This document shows, in pieces, positions 34,784 to 46,302 of a stretch of 64,000 bases of DNA (within the stretch, counting starts at the first letter, position 1; each line of letters starts with the position of its first letter). Origin of the DNA: Diphasiastrum complanatum (taxonomy: Eukaryota > Streptophyta > Lycopodiopsida > Lycopodiales > Lycopodiaceae); contig CM055102.1 of NCBI GenBank assembly GCA_029204225.1, positions 1,510,854 through 1,574,853 on the forward strand. The letters are read 5' to 3'. The notes under the pieces were generated by a model. The model saw nothing but the letters and a program-made list of their open reading frames with translations, was not told the DNA's origin and ran no database searches. Made by a program: the position numbers and the translations under genes.

Positions 34784-35735
34784 ACAAAAGCTCTTATTAG
34801 TGTTGGGCAATTGTTTGATAGTGAACTAGATGTGAATTTCAATGTTAATACATGTACAATCAAGAAGCATGATGAGATCCTTGCATTTGGGTCTAGATAT
34901 GGTGGAATCTACAAGCTTGATCCCAAAGAGTATCCTAACTCTTGTGATAGTGCTTTTGCTACTCATATGTCTTTGGAGGACTATGGCATAGAAGGTTGCG
35001 ACATCCTAAATATAATTCTATGGTGTCCATGGTCAAGAAAGCCAAAGCTATTGGCTTGCCTAAATCTTATCTCCAAGAATTTCAAGCCATGTGAGGCTTG
35101 TGCCATATCTAAGTCTCATAAGAAGCCTTTTTTAAAGTCATCTATCAAGACTACACATCCATTGGAGCTCATACACTCGGATGTGCACTTCTCATCTTCA
35201 AAGAGCAAGGGTGGTGCTACTTGCTTTGCAACTTTCATTGATGATTTCAGTAGATTTACTTGGGTATATCTTCTAGCTTCAAAGTCTATGGTGTTTGACT
35301 ATTTTCTAAAGTTCAAAGCTCTAGTTGAAAAGCAATTTTCTTACAAAATCAAGATTCTTAGAAGTGATGGAGGTGGTGAGTTTACTTCCAATAAATTTCA
35401 TGATTATTGTGAGCTAAAAGATATTAAAAGGGAGTTTGCTTGTGCATATACACCATCTCAAAATGGGGTGGCTGAAAGAAAGAATAGAACACTGTGTGAA
35501 TGTGCCAAAACCATTAGAATTGAGGCATCCTTGCCAAAAGACTTTTTGGGTGAGGCTATCAATTGTTCAAACTATCTTTGCAATAGACTCCCTCATGTTG
35601 CACATGGAGGAAAGTCATCATATGAAGCACTCTATTTGAAGAAACCTGAGGTTGAACACCTTAGAGTATTTGGATGCATATGCTTTGTCCATATTCCCTT
35701 GGAAACGAGAAAGAAGGATGATCCTTGTGCAAGTC
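34784..35735 (+). pseudogene. Copia C GAG-pre-integrase and integrase
   Basis: Continues as FDSELDVNFNVNTCTIKK and YGGIYKLDPKEY; the LWH...LGH zinc-finger part is garbled near 34980-35060, CEACAISKSHKKPF is kept. Core residues are present: HSDVHFSSS (Asp), LRSDGGGEF (Asp), QNGVAERKN (Glu), then LRVFGCICFVHIP. Homology stops abruptly after RKKDDP near 35735. Confidence 0.92.
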
Positions 35736-35861
35736 ATTGGCTGACCTTCACACCTTTGAACCAGCAAGGATCCATCTTTGAAGGTGAATTCAGCCCATGG
35801 AGTCAATCTCAAGATCATCATGCTTTTATCAAGGTAGTTTTGAGGAGGAGGGTCAAAATTG
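35736..35861 (+). other. Foreign 3' end joined to copia C, with polypurine tract
   Basis: After 35735 the sequence no longer follows copia A/B/C. It ends in TTTTGAGGAGGAGGG (about 35847-35861), a good polypurine tract, so it looks like the 3' end of a different copia element joined by deletion or recombination. Confidence 0.5.
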
Positions 35862-36384
35862 GCAAAAGAAAACTTGATCAAATCTTGTAAATACCATAAT
35901 GACTAGTACCTATCATCATTAGACATGTGTGAAATCTATGTCTACGTCGTTTAGATAGATCATATAGGTTATACATCTCAATTGATATAGAAACTAGTGG
36001 CTAAATTGGCCAAAAACTAGTTTAGTAGTGGCTAAATTGGCCACATGCCAGATCAGGTGACTCAACAGTAGCTCCCTCTCATGTATATATAGAGAGGCAT
36101 ATTTGGCCATAACAATCAATGAAGCAAGATCTTGGTTTTAGAGGCAATTCTTGAGTATTTTCATATTTGTGTTGTGATTTTATGGTTCTATTGCTTTCTA
36201 ACATTTGTGTACTTCACTCTCTGCTGGCAGGCCATAAATGTACTGTTGTTCACACGTGTGAAGGCAGTAGGTCTCAAGTTTAATCATTTGCTTGTTGTTC
36301 TTACTAGATTTTTGATGGGAAATTGATCTAATTTGAGATCTAATCATTGGTTGATTAGTAGATCAAGTAATCTAGCTTCCAACA
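35862..36384 (+). repeat. Probable LTR after the polypurine tract (unrelated to copia C LTR)
   Basis: About 520 bases following the tract, with a TATA-like TATATATAGAGAGG near 36096, a CACACGTGTGA palindrome at 36251, and a possible CCAACA end at 36384. It shows no clear similarity to 32268-32879. The start does not show TG, so the left edge is uncertain. Confidence 0.45.
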
Positions 36385-36499
36385 CCTCTTGAGGATTTGA
36401 TCTAAATCCATTCTTGGTCTTTATTTCTCTGAAATTTCACATGTTCCAAGTGGAAAACACTAGACAAGGATGTTTCTCACCTGTTTTTTCATTGCTATA

Positions 36500-36790
36500 T
36501 CCCTCTGTGGAGAACAGTGAATGACCTTTTCATTACTCACTTTCATGTCAGATTTAAAATGTTCAGCCACGTTGCTCTTCTGCTTAACGATATCATATTT
36601 GAGGATGTTGACGTCGATGTTTTTTGGCAGTGTATTAGAGTTGTTACTCTTTGAAATATTTGGTTAGACAGAAATAGCAGAGAATTTGGGAATGGTGATC
36701 ACATCATCTCCCCCCTATTTCTCTTTAAAGAGGCAAAAACACTTTTTCTTTTGTAAACCTAGTTTTATCTGTATTTTGTATAAAGTCATT
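36500..36790 (+). pseudogene. LINE-like 3' coding scrap
   Basis: In one frame from about 36559: MFSHVALLLNDIIFEDV, then VFWQCIRVVTL, a TGA where Trp is usual, NIWLDRNSREFGNGD and LFKEAKTLF. The W....R...LW.IW..RN..F pattern is common at the C-terminus of plant non-LTR retrotransposon ORF2. Short and broken, so tentative. Confidence 0.35.
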
Positions 36791-36901
36791 AATCTAGGGT
36801 TAAATTTTCAAGAAAATTTTTTTGTATTGATATGAAATGGATTTAAATTGATTGTCTATAACAAAAATCTTGAATAAATGGAGATAGCAATACACACTTA
36901 C

Positions 36902-37103
36902 TTGATCCATGACTATTGTAGAGGCCTCTTTTTGCAAAATGTCAAGAACTATGTTGATGTATATTGGACCTTCTGTTAGCTTCACACTGTCATCTAACAA
37001 ATGACCGATTTTTTTTTTGAGATCCAGTGTAACTACGTTCAATTTGGTACGAGCCATGTCCTTCCAATCATCAATTGAAATTTTGTGTTCAAAATACAGT
37101 TTT
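36902..37103 (-). CDS. Candidate host exon, unidentified
   Basis: On the minus strand an open stretch of about 67 codons (KLYFEHKISIDDWKDMARTK, then LKKKIGHLLDDSVKLTEG and DILQKEASTIVMDQ) is bounded by a possible acceptor (ATAAG at about 37104) and a strong donor (CAA|GTAAGTG at 36902/36901). Composition looks like a normal helical protein and unlike the retroelements around it. I do not recognise the family; no other exon was found. It may be a relic. Confidence 0.3.
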
Positions 37104-39033
37104 CTTATTGTGTAATAATTTTTATTTAAGATTGCATCAAAATGTTGTATTGTCGGTTTTTTTATTGTGATTGATGTAAGGATATTTATGGAAAAGATTT
37201 TATACAAATGTTTCAAGAAATTTGAAATAATAATATCATGCCAGAAGATCCTTTTAGAATTGTTATTTCATGTACTATTTGAAATAAGGTAGACATTTAG
37301 CAAAAGAAAATAGTATAATGTTACAAAAGAACAGAAAAACTGTGAGGGGTTTTTTGGACAGGGGTTGGTCTCTTCAGAAAGCCCTAAAGGAGAAGGGCCC
37401 AATATAAGTTATTTTGATTATTTTCAATACTAGGGCTCCAACTCAAGAAAATAGCCCTTTGGAGAATAACTGCAGTAGTTCATGCTTATTTTATTTCTTG
37501 GTACTTGAGTACATTGCACCACCTACAATGTTTGACGTGAGCATAATTATGTTTTCCTTTGTCTTAAGTTTATCCTTTGCATATTAATTAAATCCTTTTT
37601 ATCAAAAAGGTGATTAATCTTTAAAAAAACCCTTTATACTATTCAAATTCAGTAAAATTTTTTATAATGAACAACCCTTGGGTTTTCATGTTTTGAAGGG
37701 CAAGCACTTTACCAAAATATGTCAAATTGCATATCCAAAGCTTCTTTGACATCTATATAAACACCAACAATTTCGCTAGAGTCATTATAAAAATTAACAA
37801 CTTTTTTTAGGAGAATTGCCACCATTCGTTAACAATCCCAATCTTAAATTTATTTGGTAGACCTCTTTTTTTCCAATTGCTTACTCCATTTTCTCTTGAA
37901 AAGCATCATTGCTCTCTCTAACCATTATGCAAAAGTCCCTACTCATCATAAGCATTTTTTTTCTCTGTTCCCAAAAAGTCCTCAACCTAAAGACATTTGA
38001 AAAAAAGGGGCATTCATATATTAAGTATCTCAATTTTTTAATTGGAAATAGAAATTGGTTATTCATTTCATATGAGTCTCTCCTTATGAATTCCTTATTC
38101 TAAATAAATCACTCAAAAACTTTTTCTAGCAACCACACAATCATAAATGCACATAAAGAATCAGCACTCCAAAATCAAATAGCTAAATCAAGGCTTAAAA
38201 AACAAAAATAGATGACAATCATAAATCTACAACATTGTTGGAGTTATTTAATAGCTCAAAAGAGCATGATGAATCACCATAACAAAAATTCTTCCCAACA
38301 AATTGAAATAGTAAAGAAATTGAGTTTAGTTGTATTCTAACTCAATGAAATGTGAATATGTGTCTCCTTTTTTCATCCTATAGCATGTACCTTGACATGT
38401 CCTAATCTCAAAGGATATAGAGAAACCTAGTTACCATAGGTGGTAGGTAAAATCTAATAGTCTTATCTTACTCTCCTTAATCTTCAATGTAAGCTAATTT
38501 ATCGAAATTTCTAAATATGTATTGTGGAATAATCTACAACATGAGGTTCGAAGAAAGCTTTCCAGCCTTTCCTTCTCCGTGGACAAAGCTGATTTTGGCT
38601 GAATAAGTACAGGAAAGACAAATAGCTTCTGTAAAAAGTTCCATTGTATTATTCGACGTAGTTAGAGAACGGTGGGTCTAACATTTAAGTAGATAGGTTT
38701 TTGTCATCTGCATTTTTAAGTGTAAAATGAAACACACTCGTTTCACATTGAAGAAAAAAAAGCAATTCCTAAACAAAATGAATAAAAAACTGATTTTTTT
38801 AATAGAAAGTCTTAACTTTTGTCTTTCATTTTGAAAGAAAGAATTGCATGTCAAAATATAGTAATTGAAAAAGGCATATCAAACAGGCACACAATTGAAA
38901 CCCATTAATGACATGGTCCCTCTAATAGAGATGAGCTGGAAAGATTAAACATTTTGTCAAAAGTTTTTTGCACCTTGTTGGAGAAAATGATGGGTGAGTC
39001 CTATAGGTAATAATTAAAATGAAAACAACATCG
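37104..39033. other. AT-rich sequence without a recognised gene
   Basis: No supportable gene. A minus-strand scrap near 37830-37690 (VVNFYNDSSEIVGVYIDVKE) faintly resembles the first catalytic block of a LINE reverse transcriptase, but nothing around it confirms this. Confidence 0.4.
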
Positions 39034-39078
39034 TGTGGGTAGCACTTTTGACACTCTTTGTCAAAAGTGCTATCCACA
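39034..39078. repeat. Perfect hairpin
   Basis: TAGCACTTTTGACA (39040-39053), loop CTCTT, then TGTCAAAAGTGCTA (39059-39072). Pairing extends outward with one G/A mismatch to about 39034 and 39078. Flanked by imperfect direct repeats GATGGGTGAGT (about 38989) and GACGGGTGAGT (about 39095). Confidence 0.9.
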
Positions 39079-39079
39079 A

Positions 39080-39595
39080 TGTCATGGGATATAATGACGG
39101 GTGAGTTATTTAACAATATAAATTTGAAGCAATATTTATGATGGTTTTGATCAACCATGTTATTTATGAATCCCATAGGTTCAAGCATACATGAAATTGA
39201 GAAGATTCTTTCTATAAGATGTCCAAAAGTTTCAAGGTCCTCAATTAGTTATTGGTTAAGTGTGAAAACTAGCTAATTGTAACTTGACTATTTGGAGGCC
39301 TATTCTTTGAGGGCAACTTCTATTTGCTCATTTGAACATGTATAGATGTCTAGGGAGGCACATGGCCTTATCTATTATTCATCTAAAGTGTTGGAAAACG
39401 ATGGACCCTTGAAACTAGTCAAGATTGCTTTGTTATCATTGATCTTGATCGAGGGAGATAAGTGGATAAGCTTAGGAAATGGAAGGCCAATATGCATTAA
39501 GGAAAATGGCATTGGGACAACATGCATACTATAAATAGTAGGTTATTCTCCATATTTTTCATTGTATTGAAGAGCTACATAACACTTGAGGTGGT

Positions 39596-39596
<1 letters not shown>
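39080..39596. other. No gene; possible LTR-like promoter
   Basis: Contains a TATA-like ACTATAAATAG near 39529 followed by a CT microsatellite about 70 bases on, the same arrangement as in the gypsy 2 LTR. It may be the end of an old LTR; similarity outside this is weak. Confidence 0.3.
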
Positions 39597-39649
<53 letters not shown>

Positions 39650-39656
39650 CCCCCCC
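39597..39656. repeat. Microsatellite (CT)25 followed by C10
   Basis: Pure CT repeat 39597-39646, then a ten-base C run. Confidence 0.98.
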
Positions 39657-40496
39657 ATGTGCGATTAAGCTAGATTGTGCATTGTATGATTATATATGTA
39701 TATGTATGACTTTTAGATCTACTCAACCTACTCCATATAAAAATTGTTATTTTATTTCACATTGAGATCCAACTATAGATGCACCATAAGTCAAATAAGT
39801 GATTGATATTCTGTTTTGTTTTGTAGACATTCTTTTTCTTTTTGCTACGAAGCCAAGTACTAGCATTTTGCAAACAACTTTTTATAAGATAGAGAAATTT
39901 AGGAGTTGTTTGTCAAATCATTAGGAAATTTTCTAAAAGTATATCTACTATATAAAGACTCTCATAAAAGAGTACACTAATAACAATCAAGAAAATCAAG
40001 CTCATGATGACCATTAGGTTACACAAAAATCGACCACAATAAACTAGGAGCTATTGAGGCCAAAACATTACAACAACACATCGCATAAAGAGACAAAAAA
40101 TATTATGCATTCATAGAAGAGTGTGGCCAATTTTTTGATACATAATTTGCCAGTTTTTCCTCAAGTTATGCATTATAAAAGTGAACAAAAAAAATAACAT
40201 AAAGTACTAAATTGATCCATCTTTTCCTAGATAAAAACAAGAATAACAATCTTTTTCGATAGTTGAAATGTCAAATTGCCTTTACATGGAGATATGAGTA
40301 ATAGTCAATCATTGATTTTTAATCTCATACTATATAAAAAAACACAATCATGCATGCAATTGTTCAAAACCATGAAAGAATACTCTCAAACGAATCCCTA
40401 TTTTAGTTGCTCTCTTGCATTGCACCCTTGCCTCTAGATAATTGAATGATTCATATATTTTTATTCTCTAGCATTAAATAATTCTTCTGTTCTATT
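39657..40496. other. No recognised feature
   Basis: AT-rich, with short A and T runs. Nothing supportable on either strand. Confidence 0.4.
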
Positions 40497-40990
40497 GTTG
40501 GAACCCATTTACATAAATTGAAGTGTGAGGACTATGGCACCGTGTGTGTATAAGTCCAACACAAATGAACACACAATTGGTTTAATTATTAAAAGGACTT
40601 TAGGCCATAGTGTAAATCAGAATAATGAGGTCTAAAAGTCAAGTTACAATAAGTTTAGTATGAAAAGGTGTTTCTCATCTTGTATTTGAATTTGAAAATT
40701 TAAGGAGACAAAGGCAAGTCAATAGGAAGAAGGGGCCACTACCATTCCCCAACAATAAATAAGACATACTTCATTTGAATGTTCAATCTTTGCAATTTTA
40801 ATGCCATCGCCTCTTATTTCTCTACATTCTCTCATCTTGCTTTTGATTTTTGTGCTTCTTTCATACTTGTTAGGGTGGTGATCCATTTATAGAATTCATC
40901 CATGTATTAATTACAGTACATATTTATCACCTAATTAGGTAAGTCGTTGTACTTGGAAGTATTTGGCTTGTGTGACAACTATACATGGTC
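40497..40990 (+). repeat. Diverged gypsy-type LTR remnant
   Basis: Starts TGTTGGAACCC and shares ATAAGTCCAACACAAATGA.CACA with 15558-15590 of the gypsy 2 LTR (ATAAGTCCAACCCAGTGAGC). CT-rich words lie further on, again like that LTR. No coding part follows. Confidence 0.4.
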
Positions 40991-41420
40991 AACCCACAGG
41001 GAATGTTGACGCGGATGAGGACGCTGCAAATTCTCTCACTTCGCATTTTATGTGAAGTGGCTTTCTCTCATTTCGCATTTTTGAGAAGTGGCTGGGAACT
41101 TTTCTAGTTGAAAATAGACGACTGTCGAGATTTTTTTCTCTCTTCGGGATTTTGCGAAAAAGCCGACAATGCTCTTAAAAAGGTGACACTATCCTTAAAA
41201 AACCAACGGTGCCCTTAAAAATACGACAATGTCTTTAAAACAGTGTAACTTCTTCAAAATAGTTGAAAGGAAGAAGCTGAAGGTTCAGGAAAGTGCGAAA
41301 AAGCCGACACTGTCGCAAAAAGTCGATAGTGTCAAAAATAGTTGAACTATTGAACTATGCTGAAGTATTGCATTTCGAGAAAAGTCGATACTGTAAAAAA
41401 ACATAGTTCATTTCTGCAGA
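40991..41420. repeat. Degenerate short tandem repeats
   Basis: Two roughly 32-bp units CTCTCACTTCGCATTTTATG / CTCTCATTTCGCATTTTTGA (41035-41095), then at least four units of about 21 bp around CGACAATG.C.TTAAAAA (41160-41245), then three AAAAGTCGATA-type units (41295-41400). Confidence 0.7.
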
Positions 41421-41559
41421 CTGTTGCAATACTTAGTGTATTTCTGCAGACTTGTTATGAATGCTAATGCGTGGAAGTTCTTGAAGATGGCCAAGTCTTC
41501 AATGATCTTCAATTATTGAACTTAGCATCTGAACTTGAAATATGATAGGATTGGTTACC

Positions 41560-42010
41560 CTTTGCTAGAGATTAGCAAGAAGCCCGTTGTAGACGTTCTT
41601 CATATGATTTGGTTTTTCCTCCAAGATATATGACATAAGCATTTGTAGATTTTCGATCTGCTCTATCACTTGCAAAATCCGAGTCAAAATAACCAACAAT
41701 AGAAAGATCTTCACTTTTATACAATAAACCATAATCAAAGGTTGAAGATATATATCTAAGCATTCTCTTGGCCATTTTTCAGTGATAAATAGTAGGATTT
41801 TGCATAGACTGGCTCAACTTATGAACACTAAAGCTTATGTCAGGTCTAGTTATTGTGAGCCAAATTAAGGAACCTATAAAACTCCTAAAAAGTGTGATGT
41901 CCACGAAAGATCTTTCATCACCCTTGTTAAGGTCTTTAACATTTTGCTCCATAAGAGTTTCTATACTCTTACACTATAACATATTGAACGTTTTTAACAT
42001 TACAAGTGCA
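41560..42010 (-). pseudogene. Copia RNase H fragment (family A-like)
   Basis: Minus strand: from about 42000, KGDERSF.DITLF, WLTITRPDISFSVHKLSQS and then the open stretch 41775-41572 MAKRMLRYISSTFDYGLLYK, YFDSDFASDRADRKS. Matches 9850-10300 of copia A. Both ends are truncated; the RNase H second half is missing. Confidence 0.85.
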
Positions 42011-42049
42011 TACTTGGATTTACATAAAAAAAAGCTTTATTTTTAAGAA

Positions 42050-43560
42050 AGTTAATCTCTAATCCTAGGGTAATAAGATCCCTTTGTAGAGATCAGTCAG
42101 AATTGTATCGAGCTTATGAAATGGACCGCAGTCCCCAGCAGACGCATGAGTACCAGTCTATGTTGTTGATACCTGAGCGTGGAAGTCACACGTGTGTTGG
42201 AGTGCATAGCCAAGAAGCGAACAAAAGTGTGGCATTGAGACAAATAGTGCGTGAACTGGGCCCAAGAAGGCCGCATGCAAAAAGCTCTTGAAACTGATGA
42301 TCTTATTGCAGAGTGTAGCTGCTACAGAAATCACACCAACTTTTAAAGATCATGGCATCGCGAACTGCTTGTTCTTGAAAAGAGATCAATCCAGACACAC
42401 AAAAAAAAGAGCAATCCAGACACACAAAGTTCTTGAAGCTCATTTCACAGTGAGAGCACTTGCTCGATCCTTTGAAGAGAGCCCACCATCCTGTAACGAG
42501 CAAGTATTCTGCAGGTGGAGTTCATTTCCAAACTGCTGGGATTAGTTTTGAGGCAAAAGTAGCAAATCAAATCTGCTTGTGAGGGAGGGCCGAAGCTGTG
42601 AGCCCATCGTTGCTGATACTACAAACATCGATATAAAGGATCGCTGTCACGTAGTCTGAATGTTGTAATCACTTCTTGAATTACGGAGCTTGAAAAGTTA
42701 TGTAGGCGGATAATCTGCTGCAGTTGAAGTGATATATAGTATGATACTGATCTGTGGATCATTTGTTGGTGGCAAGTAGCCTGCACACCCACCATTGTTA
42801 AGGAACTAACAAGTGTAACCGTTGGCAGAAGGAAGTGTGCTTCTCCCTATCTGTGGGAGACGTATCTGAGTAGTCTGGGAAGAGATCGGATTGGGCCAGA
42901 AGAAGAACAATACTGATCAATGAGCAGCCACCAGAACAGTACATGGTCGAAACTACACAAGATCGAGACATAGAAGAAACCAAGCCACTATACACCCTGA
43001 ATCAACGGAAGTCAAAAAAGTAGTGACGACTCGAAACCAGTGATCCTGCGGAAGAGTGACAGTGAGGAGAATCGACCAGTTTCGGGAAGGGTTTTAATAT
43101 CCATTATGAGTTTGGTAACCTATTGATGGGTTGTATGGTGTTTCTATCCTTGTTGACTAATGTGTGCACAATCAAAACGTTGTAAGTTGTGGTGTGGAAT
43201 GAAATATAGAATCATCTACATTGCCTGACTAGATAGAACTATAGATATACTGTTGTTGATCAATGCAGTGATTATTAAGTAACGAGAATGGCCTGATAGC
43301 ATGAATTTTAACAGAGCCAATAATTGCCAAATAGGTTGCATGGCTTGTATGCGGTAACGTAGGTAGAATGATCGGTAAAAGAAGGAAAATTGCTAACATT
43401 GTTCATGCTATTCTTTTCGAACTGCTTTAGAATGATGTATTAGCGATTTGAATGATTAACGAATCGGTGCTATGAATAGATACCAAGTAAATATATGTGC
43501 ATGCTTGACATGATACTTTTTACATGACTGCTTGACAGTTTCACAATTGCTAAAGTGAAG
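42050..43560. other. Moderately GC-richer unassigned block
   Basis: About 42090-43080 is less AT-rich than its surroundings and has a CACACGTGTG palindrome at 42188, as seen in several copia LTRs/leaders here. It could be an LTR or leader of another copia. No motif confirms it. Confidence 0.3.
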
Positions 43561-45860
43561 TGAATTGCTTGAGTGGGAATTCCATAAAAAAAAATTGGCC
43601 ATTAACAATACCAGGATTCACCCGTGATGACATTTACATGGGATGAATTACAAACCACACCTCTATCACATGTGTAATTTCAATCATGATATGTTGGGCC
43701 TAACAAACATCACATGACCATAAGGCCAAATCTAGTAAGAGGAAGATACTTGGGACTAACTATACAGGAAAAATTTACTACAGGCCAGCCACTTGTTGGA
43801 GAGCCTATTTTGAAGATAAACAACAAATTTTTTATGTTGGTATGACTTAACCCTAGAACGACATTACCATCGACAATGCAAACTTCAAAACCCCTCATGA
43901 TACTAAGCAAGATGTCCTACTCAGCCATACTATAGAGGAAAAAATTAAATGATCATATGAACCATGTTGGACGGGAAAATTTCTAGTCTTAACACACATC
44001 TCACGAAATCTCAAATTGAATAACACATATCATGCCAAACTCAGTACAAGAATACACACAAGTGGGAATGAATGTCTAGCTGAGATTATCCATACCAAGG
44101 CCATCATATGTTCAAAAATCCAATCTCACCTAAGAAAGAGATACTTGTTGTGCATAAAGACTGACGAGCACGACACAAAAGTCATATCACCTAGAGTCAA
44201 AAAAAGAATGCATACACTGAACCACTCAGTACTACCCAAGGTAGACAACCACAAATACCTAAAAATTGTCAGAATCACTAAAACGCCTCCAAGTGTTGGT
44301 GAACAACACTGAGATACACTAAATGATCAAGAACTCTATGAGAATGAAAGGATATGATGTTTTAGAATAAGGAATATTTTTTGAAGGTGTTGACAACGAC
44401 TTTAATGCAGAAGGAATATTTAAGAAGGTTCTACTGAGTCACGTGATCCATCCATTAGAACTCGCATATCAAAAGTTAGTTTAAGACCAAAATCTTAAAG
44501 TACATTGCAAGATTGTTACTAGGACTCATCTGATACCTGGACAATTATCCAAAACCATTCCACCTCATCCAGGATAATTTTCATATCTACCATCCATGAT
44601 AGAGTGCCATGGCACAGTTCGGTAATCCGAGAAGATTATGTCCAGTAATACGAATCTTGAGTTGGAGATCTACCACCATTATAGCTCTAGATACTACTTT
44701 GGGATGTGTGACCACCGGTGACCTCGCTTTAGAAATCAATACCAACAAAGCTCAAATTTAGGCGCCCACTTTGTACCTACAATTGGGTCATCACTGGTTT
44801 TCCCTAGCAGTCCAAGTTGCACTACTAGACATGATCCCTCGAGTAGCCTTAGAGTTTATATGACGGACCTAGAATGCCAATTCCTACCCCTACCGGGTGA
44901 CATGTGCCAACTAGTCAGATAAGGAACTCCAAGATACCATTTCTATACACCGGAGTTTCACCACAACATGCAACCATGGAATATCTTATTTAGGATACAA
45001 CATCATGAGTGTTACAGTTATCTAGAAGTATATGAACGAAGGCCAGACTGTTCATGGAGATTAACTGATGCCACATCCACTCACTACATAGAAGTATCGC
45101 AATCATCCCCGAATACCCCTTACATTGATCCATCTGAACAATACCCCGAATCACCTGAGACTGCTAACAGCACGAACGTAAATCCAGAAAATAGACCCAG
45201 ATATAGAAATAAAAGAGCGTTGTACCAACATCTTGAACTCATCGTAAACATTTCAAGTGATGGACTATCCGAAGATCCTATTCATAGTCTCAGCCTAGAG
45301 GTGAGAACCATTTAGGGCGATCGGGTTGGATCTAATTTGGATCTCATGAGACTCTTGACTAGAAATCCCTTTGAGCTCCTCAAGCGATTTCTATCCCATA
45401 TTCTCCTAAAATTCATTTAGATTCTACCTAGGGTCCATCCTCAAATTTACCACAATCTACATCAGTATCATGAATGGCTGCATCCCTTAGATATTGCCTA
45501 GTTTTACACATAGAAGGATGGATGATAATAAAATTTGTCACCCTCAAACCCAACATGAGAGCATTCGTACCGGAGATTAAGCCATTGGAGTAGTTAGAGA
45601 AGTACGTCGATTTCAAATACGCATCTATTATCACATAGATTTAGTATGGGAATTGTTGTCCACAAATCTGACATGACTACGACAAGGATAGACAAAAGTT
45701 AGCATACTACAACTATCACCAAACCAGAATCTGAGAGGTTGGAACTGACAGAATCAGTATCCTAGCTCGATAATCATTTCATCTCCCACGCGGTCATACC
45801 TTTGAGAGCCTGGAAAACTCTCATTGATCCGGGAATACGAGGTGATTAGGATGGCCCCCA
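43560..45860 (+). pseudogene. Unclassified degenerate coding block
   Basis: Protein-like stretches on the plus strand in shifting frames: near 43745-43880 (LGLTIQEKFTTGQPLVGEP), 44016-44312 (98 residues, Lys/His rich), 44380-44540 (FFEGVDNDFNAEGIFKKVLL) and 44968-45315 (115 residues; Pro/Ser-rich second half). No RT, integrase or transposase motif is seen. It resembles a decayed viral-type polyprotein; an endogenous pararetrovirus or an unusual retroelement ORF are both possible, neither shown. Confidence 0.3.
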
Positions 45861-46289
45861 GGATTGGAAACGACGTTACCCTGATCACTCCTGTAAAGGC
45901 AGTGTGGGCCCTTCCCCTGCTGGAGATCTTCTGAAGGGACCAATCCCTCGACGGAAAATCCGCCCAACAATTAAAAAATAGGATTTTGACAAAATCACAA
46001 AAAATTGAATCTTCAAATTCCTACATGCAATTGCAACAAACTTGATATACAATCTTGTAGCCTCCAATGAAGCTTTCCTAATGCATCAAAAATCAACCAA
46101 ATCAAGTAATCCAAGTGTAAAATTGGAATTCCTCAAGTTCGTTAAACTAAATTGAGCTTTGACCTACAAAAGATCAATTCTACATATCCAAAATTCTTGA
46201 TTTTTGAGAAGAAAATAGCATGCTCTAGAGATAGAAGCTCCTCCAAATCTTTGCTAAATGTGGCTATACCTTCCATAACCTGCAACACA

Positions 46290-46302
46290 AGCTTTGATAC
46301 CA
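46290..46302 (-). other. Primer-binding site of a further copia remnant
   Basis: Minus strand TGGTATCAAAGCT, an initiator-Met-type site next to an LTR-like end (TGTAAAG at 46303). The sequence to its left (about 45870-46289) would be the leader; no gag is found beyond it. Confidence 0.65.

Noticed and set aside
43560-45860. Naming this block an endogenous pararetrovirus.
   Set aside because: No RT, RNase H, protease or coat zinc-finger motif is visible, so the family cannot be claimed.
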